Shown here piece by piece: positions 21,396-28,422 of a DNA stretch of 34,226 bases. Numbering within the stretch: position 1 is the stretch's first letter; every line of letters starts with the position of its first letter. The notes beneath the pieces were generated by a model. That model worked only from the letters and a program-made list of their open reading frames with translations, searched no databases and was not told where the DNA came from. The DNA is from Candidatus Pacearchaeota archaeon. Lineage in GTDB: Archaea > Nanobdellota > Nanobdellia > Pacearchaeales > GW2011-AR1. The stretch spans positions 1-34,226 of the forward strand of contig JACOYL010000003.1 of the NCBI GenBank assembly GCA_016181895.1, written 5' to 3'. The position numbers and the translations under genes are program-made.

Positions 21396-23552
21396 ATGAG
21401 CAAATTAAAATTTGATTCCCAAGGCAAATTTATAGGCATTAATGACAGAATATTCACTAAAAATGATAAATCAAAACCAACCCTTTCAAAAATGCATGGG
21501 AAAAAATATAACTGCCAAATTTGCGGAAGATCAATTAATCATGGAGGCAACTGTCTTGAATGCAATATCAGAAATAAAAAAGCCGCGGAATTGGCCATGG
21601 ACGATCTTTTAGGGAATAAAACAAAAAGAAAGGAACAAGACGAACAATCGGAAACGTCTTATTTTCAGAAATTTGATAACTCCAAAGATACTGAATATTG
21701 GAGTTTATATAAAAACAGCCAGAGACTGAGTCCCTTAAGATTTTCAAACGGCAAAACACAGGAAGATGTTGTTGAAGAGGCGGTTAATCTGATTAAATCG
21801 GGAGCAAAAATAATTTTCCTTCATGGTGTTTGCGGAACCGGAAAATCGGCAATTGCATTGAATATTGCCCGCGTTCTTGGACGGGCTGCAGTAGTGGTTC
21901 CTGTTAAGGGCCTGCAAAGGCAATACGAAGAGGATTATATGGGGAAAATGTTTCTTTTAAAATCTAACGGAGAAAAATTAAAAATTTCAATGATTACCGG
22001 CAGAGCCAACCATGACTCTGTATTCAAGCCGGGAGTTTCATGTGCCGACCCTTTTCTGCCGGACACAATCCAGATCACCGAAAAAAATTTTAAAAAAATT
22101 AAAAATTATTACGAGGAAAACCCCCTGATACAGCATAAAAGCATTCCTGCCAACCTTAATCAATTAAAAAGGATTTCAATTGCTCCGACAAATCCCTACT
22201 GGAGCCCGATCATACCTTCTAAATATAACATGAATCTCCCTGACGCCAAAAAGAAATTATATCCCGGTTTGCAAAATACAGACTTTATTTTTTATCATCG
22301 GAAAAAAGGGTGTTCCTATTACGACCAGTATGATGCATATCTTGATTCCGACGTGATAATTTTTAATGCGGCAAAATATAAAATTGAAACCGCGCTGAAT
22401 AGAAAACCGGAAACAGAAATAGACATTATAGACGAAGCAGATGAATTTTTGGACAGTTTTTCCAATCAAAGTGAGTTGAACCTGACGCGCCTGAAAAACT
22501 CGTTGGCTAACCTTTACTCAGAGCATGACGATACCATGGGCATTTTAAATAAAATTATTGAATTGATTAAATTAGAAGAGAAAAACAAAAAAGCAACGGG
22601 AGTGGACGAGAATAAAATTTTCCATATAGATGATACAAAAATGCGCGGGATTTTATCTTTAATGCTGAAAGACGGAAATATTGAGTCAGAAACTTATTTT
22701 GATGATTCGGCCTCCAACCACGTCAGCAAGGCTGTTGAAGTCGCCAAAGCGTTTGAAGATTTTTTTAAAGATACTTACATCACTTACAGGATTTATGAAG
22801 AGAACCTTTATGCAAATCTTGTCACCACCAATCTCTCCAAAAGACTGCAGGAAGTTCTCGATAAAAACAAGGCTTTTGTGTTTATGTCGGGAACATTGCA
22901 TTCAAAAAATGTCTTGGAGAATGTGTTTGGCATTACTGATTACAAAACTGTTGAAGCTGAAACAATCCCTCCCGGAACAATTGAGATTCATCAGACGGGA
23001 AAAGAATTTGACTGCAGATATGAAAATTTTAATCAGGGGAACAAAACGAGGGAGGATTATCTCAGGGCTTTGTCCGCCTGCATTGAGAAAGCAAAGAAGC
23101 CTTTATTGGTTCATGTAAGCGCTTTTGCCGACCTGCCGGAAAATAAAGAGGTAAATCAATTTTCTTTTAAAGATTTAATGTCTCGTGAAAAACTGATTGA
23201 GTTGCAGCAAAGCGATAAAACAGGGAAGATGATTTCTGAATTTAAAAGAAAGATATCTGACATTTTATACAGCACGAAATGTTCCAGGGGAGTTGATTTT
23301 CCCGGCAATTCATGCAATTCCATGGTGTTTACAAAATACCCGAATCCAAATCCAAAAGACACGTTTTGGAAAATCTTAAAGTTGACACACCCGGAATATT
23401 TTTGGGATTTTTACAAAGATAAAGCAAGAAGAGAATTCTTGCAGCGTTTATACAGGGCTTTGCGTTCCCCCAACGACCATGTTTTTGTTTTGTCTCCCGA
23501 TTCCAGGATTTTAGAAGCTGTAAAAAATCTGCAGTTAACATCCAAAAACTAA
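21396..23552 (+). CDS. Rad3/XPD-like SF2 helicase with N-terminal zinc ribbon
   Basis: A 718-residue ATP-dependent helicase of the Rad3/XPD/DinG branch. A four-cysteine zinc ribbon (C40, C43, C53, C56) begins the protein. Walker A is HGVCGTGKS (143-151). The DEAD box is IIDEADEF (344-351), followed by SNQ. Motifs of the second RecA domain include FMSGTL (496-501), CSRGVDFPG (629-637) and QRLYRALRSP (683-692) with DHVFVLSPDSR (motif VI region). XPD proteins carry four Fe-S cysteines between Walker A and DEAD; here only C216 and C306 are found in that interval, so the cluster is probably absent or altered. Role inferred: DNA repair or R-loop/G-quadruplex unwinding. Leaderless TATA about 26 nt upstream. 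Confidence 0.85.
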   Translation: MSKLKFDSQGKFIGINDRIFTKNDKSKPTLSKMHGKKYNCQICGRSINHGGNCLECNIRNKKAAELAMDDLLGNKTKRKEQDEQSETSYFQKFDNSKDTEYWSLYKNSQRLSPLRFSNGKTQEDVVEEAVNLIKSGAKIIFLHGVCGTGKSAIALNIARVLGRAAVVVPVKGLQRQYEEDYMGKMFLLKSNGEKLKISMITGRANHDSVFKPGVSCADPFLPDTIQITEKNFKKIKNYYEENPLIQHKSIPANLNQLKRISIAPTNPYWSPIIPSKYNMNLPDAKKKLYPGLQNTDFIFYHRKKGCSYYDQYDAYLDSDVIIFNAAKYKIETALNRKPETEIDIIDEADEFLDSFSNQSELNLTRLKNSLANLYSEHDDTMGILNKIIELIKLEEKNKKATGVDENKIFHIDDTKMRGILSLMLKDGNIESETYFDDSASNHVSKAVEVAKAFEDFFKDTYITYRIYEENLYANLVTTNLSKRLQEVLDKNKAFVFMSGTLHSKNVLENVFGITDYKTVEAETIPPGTIEIHQTGKEFDCRYENFNQGNKTREDYLRALSACIEKAKKPLLVHVSAFADLPENKEVNQFSFKDLMSREKLIELQQSDKTGKMISEFKRKISDILYSTKCSRGVDFPGNSCNSMVFTKYPNPNPKDTFWKILKLTHPEYFWDFYKDKARREFLQRLYRALRSPNDHVFVLSPDSRILEAVKNLQLTSKN

Positions 23553-23554
23553 AT

Positions 23555-24226
23555 TCATCCCACATCTATTTCCCTTCTCCATGAATTTTTTTCTCCAAAG
23601 TCTTTGAAACTTTTTATCTTCAATTTTTTATTAAAGAGTTTCGGAACATAAAGAACAAAACTTTCATATTCTCCTCCTTCTCCCGCGGGATTTATCTGGT
23701 ATTTTTCATTGAGTTTTTTCATGTCTTCGATGAATTTTCCGTCGATTTTTCTTCCCAACCAAGATTTGTCAAAAGGAAATGCAAACACCCCAGTAATTAT
23801 AACTTCAAACTTGTTTTTCAATAAATCCTCAAGCAATTCAAATTGATCCATCTGCCAAAGAGGATTGAAGCATTCAAGATTTAATTTGTCACAGATTTTC
23901 TGAATTCTGGAAGCCTGATAAACCGATTCAACGGCGCCAGTTACAATTCCTTGAATCTTGTATTTTTCTTTTGCTTTTTTTATGGCTTTTTCCAAATCTT
24001 TTAACTCAATTTCCTTTTGTCCTTTTGTTTTTTCGATGATTAACGGAATTTTCATTGTCTTGGCTTGCATTTTTGTTTTGGAGATTGAAGGAGTGTGAAA
24101 CATGTAACTTTCTTTGTTTTCAGAGATGATTGAAATAAGACAGGAAATTTCATGTCCCTCTTTTTTTGCCAGATACAAAGCCAGAGTTGAATCCTTGCCC
24201 CCTGAAAAAAGAACGCCGAGTTTCAT
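23555..24226 (-). CDS. dph6: Diphthine-ammonia ligase (Dph6)
   Basis: A 223-residue PP-loop ATPase of the Dph6 family, the enzyme that amidates diphthine to diphthamide on elongation factor 2 in archaea and eukaryotes. Seen: PP-loop SGGKDS at 8-13; the VTGAVESVYQASRI segment near 95-108; NPLWQMDQFELL (family NPLW motif); ITGVFAFPFDKSWLG; and the diagnostic GEGGEYES at 182-189. Length fits. It converges with the helicase gene (two bases between stops) and has a TATA-like CTTTATAAATATT 26 nt before its ATG. Confidence 0.9.
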   Translation of the reverse strand: MKLGVLFSGGKDSTLALYLAKKEGHEISCLISIISENKESYMFHTPSISKTKMQAKTMKIPLIIEKTKGQKEIELKDLEKAIKKAKEKYKIQGIVTGAVESVYQASRIQKICDKLNLECFNPLWQMDQFELLEDLLKNKFEVIITGVFAFPFDKSWLGRKIDGKFIEDMKKLNEKYQINPAGEGGEYESFVLYVPKLFNKKLKIKSFKDFGEKNSWRREIDVG

Positions 24227-24245
24227 TTTATTTTATATAAGGAAA

Positions 24246-24258
24246 TATTTATAAAGTT
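24246..24258. promoter_or_regulatory. Shared TATA element between dph6 and the 24317 gene
   Basis: ATATTTATAAAG (CTTTATAAATAT on the - strand) is centred about 26 nt from the dph6 ATG. On the + strand the leaderless distance falls at an ATG at 24280, which opens an 18-codon frame overlapping the start of the 24317 gene out of frame. That could be a short upstream ORF or a coincidence. Confidence 0.45.
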
Positions 24259-24316
24259 TTGATTTAAGGAAAATTTACAATGTCATTCGATTATCAGGCT
24301 TACCAAAAATCAAACA

Positions 24317-24526
24317 ATGATGAGAACATCTTATAAAGCGTTAAAAGACAGAAGTCCAAGACACGATTTATTAGGCAAAGTCTTCAAAGATGAAAATGAC
24401 ATATTTACTTTTAATCAGGCATTTCTGGATGAAAATTCAAATGGCAATTTATCAGAAATACATCTTTGGGCAAAATATGCTGCCGCATTAAGAAAAGCCC
24501 GAAAAGAACTTCTTGAAAAAATTTAA
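24317..24526 (+). CDS. Hypothetical protein, 69 aa
   Basis: A small helical soluble protein (alternative start at the second ATG, 24320). Basic N-terminus (RTSYKALKDRSPRHDLLGK), aromatic middle (DIFTFNQAFLDEN), and a C-terminal amphipathic helix (WAKYAAALRKARKELLEKI). No family recognised. The ATG is about 65 nt from the nearest TATA element, so a leader is likely. Confidence 0.55.
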   Translation: MMRTSYKALKDRSPRHDLLGKVFKDENDIFTFNQAFLDENSNGNLSEIHLWAKYAAALRKARKELLEKI

Positions 24527-24550
24527 ATACATTTTTCTTTTTGTTAAAAT

Positions 24551-25072
24551 ATGAAAAGGGGAAAGAACATCGAGAAAAAATATCTTCCGGAATTTGTCTA
24601 TGGAGGAATCGACGGAGCAGTTACAACTTTTGCGGTTGTTTCAGGAGTCATGGGCGCTTCCTTGAGTTCTTCAATCGTTTTGATTCTCGGCTTTGCGAAC
24701 TTGTTTGCCGACGGGTTTTCAATGGCGATTTCGGATTATCTTTCTGTGAAATCGGAAAATGAATTAAGCAAAAAGAAAAGAAACGCAAAAAAAATCGCTC
24801 TGGCGACATTTTTGTCTTTCATTTTTATCGGTGTAATTCCCCTTATTTCATTTATCCTGGCTTCCATGACAAAATATGAATATCTTCTTGAAAAACAATT
24901 TATAAATTCAATTATTCTTACCGCGTTTGCTTTGTTGTTTGTGGGCTGGTTCAAGGGAGAAATAACGGGAAAGCACAAACTGTTTTCATCATTGGAAACT
25001 CTAATCGTCGGAGGAATTGCCGCTCTTTTGGCTTTTGCCGTCGGATTCTTCGTCAGGAATCTGGTTGGATGA
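24551..25072 (+). CDS. VIT1/CCC1-family metal transporter
   Basis: A 173-residue polytopic membrane protein. The VIT1/CCC1 signature is YGGIDGAVTTFAVVSG near residues 17-32, then a second helix with GFANLFADGFSMAISDYLS (conserved polar residues N, D, S lining the channel in this family), followed by three more hydrophobic helices. Family members export Fe2+ or Mn2+ from the cytosol; substrate here is inferred. It is shorter than plant/yeast members and lacks the cytoplasmic metal-binding domain, as in many archaeal forms. TATA-like AATTTAAATAC about 25 nt before the ATG. Confidence 0.9.
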   Translation: MKRGKNIEKKYLPEFVYGGIDGAVTTFAVVSGVMGASLSSSIVLILGFANLFADGFSMAISDYLSVKSENELSKKKRNAKKIALATFLSFIFIGVIPLISFILASMTKYEYLLEKQFINSIILTAFALLFVGWFKGEITGKHKLFSSLETLIVGGIAALLAFAVGFFVRNLVG

Positions 25073-25103
25073 ATTTATAAATGGATTTCTTTGTACATAT
25101 TTC

Positions 25104-25514
25104 ATGAAGAATCATAAATTAATTAACCAGAAATCTTATGAGATTTCCACCGAGGCGTTAATAGGAGACATAAAAGAAGAAAAGGTTTTGGGAAAAATTA
25201 CTTCTGCCTATCCCGCTAAAATGGAAGTTTCACCCCTTTCTCCAAGGTTTCCAGCCACATCTCTGACAATTTATAGCTTTGAAAGAGAAGAAGAAATTCT
25301 CGGCGCTTTTCCAAGAGAGTTATCAGAAGAAGAGTTAAGAGTTTTATTAACCAAAAATCAAACAGTTAAATATTCTCATCAACTGACGGAAAAAGAACGT
25401 TTATTTAAATTGGAAATATTAAACGGTTTTAACAAAGGATGGACGCTTGAAGGTAGAATAGAAAGATTTAATCGGTCTACTTCTCAGATTCATCAATCTC
25501 TTTCTCTTCAATAA
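25104..25514 (+). CDS. Hypothetical protein, 136 aa
   Basis: The ATG at 25104 is chosen over longer in-frame openings because GAATTTATAAATG sits about 26 nt upstream, and the longer frame overlaps the transporter's hydrophobic codons. The protein is soluble and mixed, with an acidic segment (FEREEEILGAFPRELSEEELRV) and a basic C-terminus ending HQSLSLQ. No family recognised. The last 38 bases overlap the convergent scpA gene. Confidence 0.6.
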   Translation: MKNHKLINQKSYEISTEALIGDIKEEKVLGKITSAYPAKMEVSPLSPRFPATSLTIYSFEREEEILGAFPRELSEEELRVLLTKNQTVKYSHQLTEKERLFKLEILNGFNKGWTLEGRIERFNRSTSQIHQSLSLQ

Positions 25515-26322
25515 TTTCTTCCTCTCCATTCTTCAAATCATCAAAATGATTTTGATTCCTTTCAAAGAAAGTTTCCTTGTACCAAACATTTATGTCGCCG
25601 AAATGTTCTTCTTGATGAAGCCAGATTTTTTTCTGGTTTTCAAGATGCAGCAATGACGTGAAAGTGTAAATTTTCCCGTCTTTTTCATTTCCGACAAGAA
25701 CTGAAAACGGGACAAATCCCTCGCCGTTATTTTTCAAACATTCAAACAATCTTTCATAAATTTCTTTTATCCTGTCATTTATCGCGAATTTTCTTTTTGG
25801 CAGGGAAAAAGAAGCGTCAATCAAAGCCCTGTTGTTTAAAACCTCTTTTCTTATCCTCCTGTTTTCGGTTATTATCGCCTTGTTTAACGATTCAACCAAC
25901 TCGTTTATGGTGACTTTCCTGAATCTCGGCAGCGGACTTTTTGGAATCAACTCGGGAATTTCCTCGTCCAGTTCGATTCTTTCCATGATTGTTTGCTTTT
26001 TTTCCCTGCTTCCGAACAAGATTTCGTCGATGGTTTTTATGTATTTGTTCAGCAGGATTTCGGATTTTATTCTCAAAAGCAAGGCGGCGGCAAGAAGCAC
26101 CTTGCTGGAAACAAAATAATTCTCCTCGAGTTCCTGGATTTTCTCGAGATATTTATTTGTAAGGACGGTTATGTCGACGTTCCATGGATCAAGTTGCTCT
26201 GAATTAATCAAATCGTAAATGATTTCCTGCCAGCCGATTTCCTTGCTGAAAACAACGCTGTGAATTTTTTCCTGGTGAATGTTTATATCTTCACTTTTTT
26301 TAATTTCCTCTTGTTTTTCCAT
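25477..26322 (-). CDS. scpA: ScpA-like kleisin (segregation and condensation protein A)
   Basis: A 281-residue ScpA family protein, the kleisin that bridges SMC heads in chromosome condensation. N-terminal pattern: IYDLINSEQLDPWNVDITVLTN near 40-60 (family: D-P-W-x-I-D/V-x-x-L-T), then the YLEKIQELEE and LLAAALLLRIKSEILL helices (about 65-95). The C-terminal winged-helix part contains GKIYTFTSLLHLENQKKIWLHQ. Acidic tail. scpB is not adjacent; it may be elsewhere. TATA-like AGATTTATAATC about 25 nt before the ATG. Confidence 0.9.
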   Translation of the reverse strand: MEKQEEIKKSEDINIHQEKIHSVVFSKEIGWQEIIYDLINSEQLDPWNVDITVLTNKYLEKIQELEENYFVSSKVLLAAALLLRIKSEILLNKYIKTIDEILFGSREKKQTIMERIELDEEIPELIPKSPLPRFRKVTINELVESLNKAIITENRRIRKEVLNNRALIDASFSLPKRKFAINDRIKEIYERLFECLKNNGEGFVPFSVLVGNEKDGKIYTFTSLLHLENQKKIWLHQEEHFGDINVWYKETFFERNQNHFDDLKNGEEEIIEEKEIDESEK

Positions 26323-26409
26323 TTTATAATTAAGAAATGAGAGATTATAAATCTAATTTATATAACAAGGCACAATAATAATTAAAAAGTTGTTTGTTTT
26401 TGAAATTAA

Positions 26410-26703
26410 ATGGATCAGACAGAGATGGCTGGAAATTATGCAAGAGTCATAAGAGGAGGGCTTATGAAAGGCTACAGAATTGGAAGATTAACACGGGAGA
26501 TTTCCGCGCATAAAGAAGGGGATATTTTATTGTACATGCTGGAAAATGGAGAAATTATATTGGAAGGTTTGTTGGAAATAAATGAGGAAGAAATCAAATG
26601 CAGATTAGAGAATAAGGATTCGATATCGCAATATAGGGTTGCGCCGCCGCTTTCTCCTGAATTAATTGAAGAAATTTCTTTAGAAGAGTTGTGTAGTGTC
26701 TAA
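26410..26703 (+). CDS. Hypothetical protein, 97 aa
   Basis: A small soluble protein: basic N-terminal half (RVIRGGLMKGYRIGRLTRE), then strand-like alternation (GDILLYMLENGEIILEGLLE) suggesting a small beta-barrel, and an acidic C-terminus. A TATA-like TAATTAAAAAG lies about 24 nt before the ATG (leaderless). No family recognised. Confidence 0.65.
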   Translation: MDQTEMAGNYARVIRGGLMKGYRIGRLTREISAHKEGDILLYMLENGEIILEGLLEINEEEIKCRLENKDSISQYRVAPPLSPELIEEISLEELCSV

Positions 26704-26797
26704 TAAATATCAAAGTAGTACCTAATAAAGTTATCAATAATCACTACTAAGAAAAAGAAACCTCTCGTCATTCTTTAAGAGTAACAAAACCGAAACA

Positions 26798-26805
26798 TTT
26801 ATATA
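26798..26805 (+). promoter_or_regulatory. TATA box of a leader RNA
   Basis: TTTATATA preceded by CGAAACA (a plausible BRE). The predicted transcription start is about 26827, in the first copy of the tandem repeat, leaving a leader of about 114 nt before the ATG at 26941. An inverted pair TAGAG/CTCTA at 26804-26820 straddles the region just after the TATA box and could be an operator. Confidence 0.5.
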
Positions 26806-26821
26806 GAGGTTCAATCTCTAT

Positions 26822-26861
26822 TTTCTATCACCTCTTTTTCCTTTCTATCACCTCTTTTTCC
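26822..26861 (+). repeat. Exact 20-bp tandem repeat, two copies
   Basis: Copies at 26822-26841 and 26842-26861, each TTTCTATCACCTCTTTTTCC, identical. On the + strand each contains ATCACCTC, the core of the 16S rRNA anti-Shine-Dalgarno tail; on the - strand each reads AAAAAGAGGTGATAG, like a strong ribosome-binding site. Only two units, so it is not a CRISPR array. Confidence 0.9.
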
Positions 26862-26913
26862 CCAGGAGAGCGTTCAGGTCATCTTTTTGACTGGCTTGAA
26901 AACTCTCCCAGGG
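26861..26913 (+). ncRNA. Strong imperfect hairpin in the leader of the 26941 gene
   Basis: Stem of CCC/GGG (26861-26863 with 26911-26913), then GGAGAG/CTCTCC (26865-26870 with 26903-26908), TTCA/TGAA (26873-26876 with 26897-26900), and GTCA/TGAC (26878-26881 with 26888-26891) around a TCTTTT loop, with internal loops between. This is far more pairing than expected by chance in AT-rich sequence. It may be a cis-acting leader or an independent small RNA; no known riboswitch or guide-RNA motif is recognised. Confidence 0.55.
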
Positions 26914-26940
26914 TTATAGTAAAAAGATAAAAATAAATAA

Positions 26941-27219
26941 ATGGGAATAAAAAATCTTGTTGGAGATTTGCTAGGATATGGAAGATGCCCCGTAACAAAT
27001 GATACTTACTGGCATGCTGATATTGTTTCAGTTCCTTATTCAGAAAATTCAGGTGTTCTGATTTCAGCAAGGGCATTGAATGATGTTCCAAAGGAAAAAA
27101 TAGCGGATATTGTATTTCGAATGGGTCAAAGAAACAGAACTATCAAGAATAGATATTCAATTGAACAAATAGCCAATCAAATTCCCAAAGAATGCAGAAG
27201 ATTGACGACTGGTTTATAA
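26941..27219 (+). CDS. Hypothetical protein, 92 aa, with structured leader
   Basis: A small soluble protein with one Cys in YGRCPVTN and another in KECRRL. The middle is beta-like (HADIVSVPYSENSGVLISARA) and the C-terminus helical and basic. I recognise no family. Upstream is the structured leader at 26798-26940; a secondary TATA-like TTATAGTAA about 22 nt before the ATG could give a leaderless transcript instead. A 39-nt stem-loop follows 19 bases after the stop. Confidence 0.65.
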   Translation: MGIKNLVGDLLGYGRCPVTNDTYWHADIVSVPYSENSGVLISARALNDVPKEKIADIVFRMGQRNRTIKNRYSIEQIANQIPKECRRLTTGL

Positions 27220-27238
27220 TCATTAAATTTATTTAAGT

Positions 27239-27277
27239 CGTGGAGCGAGTTAGTTTTCTTTAAAATTAGCTTCCACG
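27239..27277 (+). terminator. Stem-loop after the 26941 gene
   Basis: Outer stem CGTGGA/TCCACG (27239-27244, 27272-27277) and inner stem TAGTTTT/AAAATTA around a CTTT loop, separated by small internal loops. It lies 19 bases downstream of the 27219 stop, consistent with a transcript 3' end. Confidence 0.45.
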
Positions 27278-27331
27278 CATTATATTTTTTAATGCAATTA
27301 ATTCTATAAATAAACATAATATAAAAATTAT

Positions 27332-27382
27332 ATGCTAATAAGAGAAGCGTTTAAGAAAAGATTGAACCTATTAGTTCCGTAA
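27332..27382 (+). CDS. 16-codon ORF, possibly the severed 5' end of the next ORF
   Basis: ATG at 27332, TAA at 27380-27382, encoding MLIREAFKKRLNLLVP. A TATA-like ATTCTATAAATAAAC (27301-27315) is centred about 24 nt before the ATG, the same spacing as for real genes here. The frame continues past the stop, in phase, into the ORF at 27398. Either a leader peptide or the first exon-like piece of a gene broken by one nonsense codon. Confidence 0.35.
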   Translation: MLIREAFKKRLNLLVP

Positions 27383-27397
27383 CAGGAAGATGAAATT

Positions 27398-27520
27398 ATG
27401 AGGAGAAGATTAATTGGTGAATTTGTTTCCACTTTTAGAGACGAAGATATTTATGATATTCTAACAAGGAAAAAACCGCTTTATTATGAGAAGGGTTCAG
27501 AAGCAGTTTATCTGCCATGA
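27398..27520 (+). CDS. Possible 40-aa protein, in phase with an upstream stop-interrupted ORF
   Basis: ATG 27398 to TGA 27518-27520, encoding a charged soluble peptide (RRRLIGEFVSTFRDEDIYD, then LTRKKPLYYEKGSEAVYLP). The composition looks coding. It ends directly against the stop of the convergent eS31 gene. Only a weak GGAAG lies upstream. The phase continuity with 27332-27382 (66 bases from ATG to ATG) suggests one 62-codon gene interrupted by TAA, or a two-cistron leader arrangement. Confidence 0.45.
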   Translation: MRRRLIGEFVSTFRDEDIYDILTRKKPLYYEKGSEAVYLP

Positions 27521-27730
27521 TTATTTCTTATTAAACTCCGAATAATGACACTTCCCGCAATACAATCTTCCCTGCGATTCCATCAGGAAAACGCCCGCTC
27601 CGCAACGAGGGCAAAATTGTTTTCTCGTGACTTTGTCCCCGCTGATTGTGTATTTTGCATATTTCTTGCTCGTCGGCTTGTTCTTGTGGGGCTTTTTGCC
27701 CTTCTTCACTGATTTCTTTTTCTTTCCCAT
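27521..27730 (-). CDS. rps27ae: Ribosomal protein eS31 (S27Ae)
   Basis: A 69-residue small-subunit protein: Lys-rich N-terminus, then YTISGDKVTRKQFCPRCGAG, VFLMESQGRLYCGKC and a C-terminal HYSEFNKK. The CPRC...CGKC zinc finger and the G-x-FL-x-x-x-x-R spacing match archaeal S27Ae. The N-terminal basic tail is longer than in many archaea, where the protein is about 50-65 residues. Last gene of the Rpo7-Spt4-eS24 operon; the 56-base gap to eS24 suggests co-transcription. Confidence 0.95.
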   Translation of the reverse strand: MGKKKKSVKKGKKPHKNKPTSKKYAKYTISGDKVTRKQFCPRCGAGVFLMESQGRLYCGKCHYSEFNKK

Positions 27731-27786
27731 GGAAATTTTGTAAAAAATTTACATTTATTGAATATTTGATTTCTTATTGTTAATTA

Positions 27787-28065
27787 TCAGGCTGGTTGAG
27801 CAGCTGCTTTTTTTGGCTTCGGCTCAACCTCTTCCTTGATTTCTTTTGAATTGTAAACAAAGGCGGAAATATGAAAAATTTTCGAGCCGAAATTTCCCGA
27901 TATTTTTTTTATCGCAATCCATTCCTCCGGCGTTGAAAATTCCTTGGAAATCATTTTTTCCGCGTCTTCTTTTTTTATTGAAGTGTCTGATTCAATTTCC
28001 ACATAAACCTCTTTTCTCTTGAACAAAGGATTTTCCTTTTCCGAAATAATTTTTAAAAATTTCAT
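27787..28065 (-). CDS. rps24e: Ribosomal protein eS24
   Basis: A 92-residue small-subunit protein of the archaeal/eukaryotic eS24 family: EKENPLFKRKEVYVEIE at 9-25, the KISGNFGSKIFHISAFVYNSKE block, and an EEVEPKPKKAAAQPA tail. It starts one base after the Spt4 stop, in an order (Rpo7, Spt4, eS24, eS31) widely conserved in archaea. Confidence 0.94.
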   Translation of the reverse strand: MKFLKIISEKENPLFKRKEVYVEIESDTSIKKEDAEKMISKEFSTPEEWIAIKKISGNFGSKIFHISAFVYNSKEIKEEVEPKPKKAAAQPA

Positions 28066-28066
28066 A

Positions 28067-28249
28067 TTAAGTTTTTATCGCGTAAGTTCCTTTTTCCTTG
28101 ACGTTTAATTTTTTCGCAATTTCCGATTTCTCGGGATTTATGATTATTGTCTTTCCTTTGAAACTGTCTGTTGATTCCTTGGAACCACAGGAAGGACATT
28201 TGTCTCCCTCGAAAATTCTCTTGCAGATTTTGCACGCGCGTTGTTTCAT
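28067..28249 (-). CDS. spt4: Transcription elongation factor Spt4 (RNA polymerase subunit E'')
   Basis: A 60-residue protein with the Spt4 zinc ribbon (RACKICKRIF, then GDKCPSCGSKE) followed by FKGKTIIINPEKSEIAKKL and a terminal GTYAIKT, matching the archaeal consensus. It partners with Spt5 to clamp RNA polymerase for processive elongation. It is coupled by one-base spacers to the 56-residue gene upstream and eS24 downstream. Confidence 0.94.
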   Translation of the reverse strand: MKQRACKICKRIFEGDKCPSCGSKESTDSFKGKTIIINPEKSEIAKKLNVKEKGTYAIKT

Positions 28250-28250
28250 T

Positions 28251-28421
28251 TTAATTATATTTCCCCATTATCTCGCGAACATTTCTAATTCCAAGCCCCA
28301 TTTGCAAAAATTTTAATGTTAATATTTCCGAAAGACTTAAGTTCCTATCAAATTTCAAATCTTCTAATTCCTCAACATATTCTCTCATTTCCTTTAATTC
28401 TTGTTTTGAATGTAATATCAT
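28251..28421 (-). CDS. Small protein between rpo7 and spt4, 56 aa
   Basis: A 56-codon ORF that exactly fills the space between the Rpo7 stop (28423) and the Spt4 start (28249). Both junctions are TAA-A-ATG, which is strong evidence that it is translated. Predicted as two or three helices: ILHSKQELKEMREYVEELED, then SLSEILTLKFLQMGLGIRNV and REIMGKYN. No family recognised. In other archaea this slot can hold unrelated small genes. It could be an RNA-polymerase-associated factor (positional inference). Confidence 0.75.
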   Translation of the reverse strand: MILHSKQELKEMREYVEELEDLKFDRNLSLSEILTLKFLQMGLGIRNVREIMGKYN

Positions 28422-28422
28422 T

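Noticed and set aside
24541-24762. A 73-residue + strand frame with many Cys and Arg
   Set aside because: It overlaps the start of the VIT1/CCC1 transporter in another frame, and the transporter has unambiguous family motifs.
25017-25103. Longer start for the 136-residue protein
   Set aside because: The extension is a frame-shifted reading of the metal transporter's last helix, and the TATA box falls inside it.
26822-26861. CRISPR array
   Set aside because: Only two back-to-back copies with no spacer between them, and no cas genes; it is a tandem duplication.
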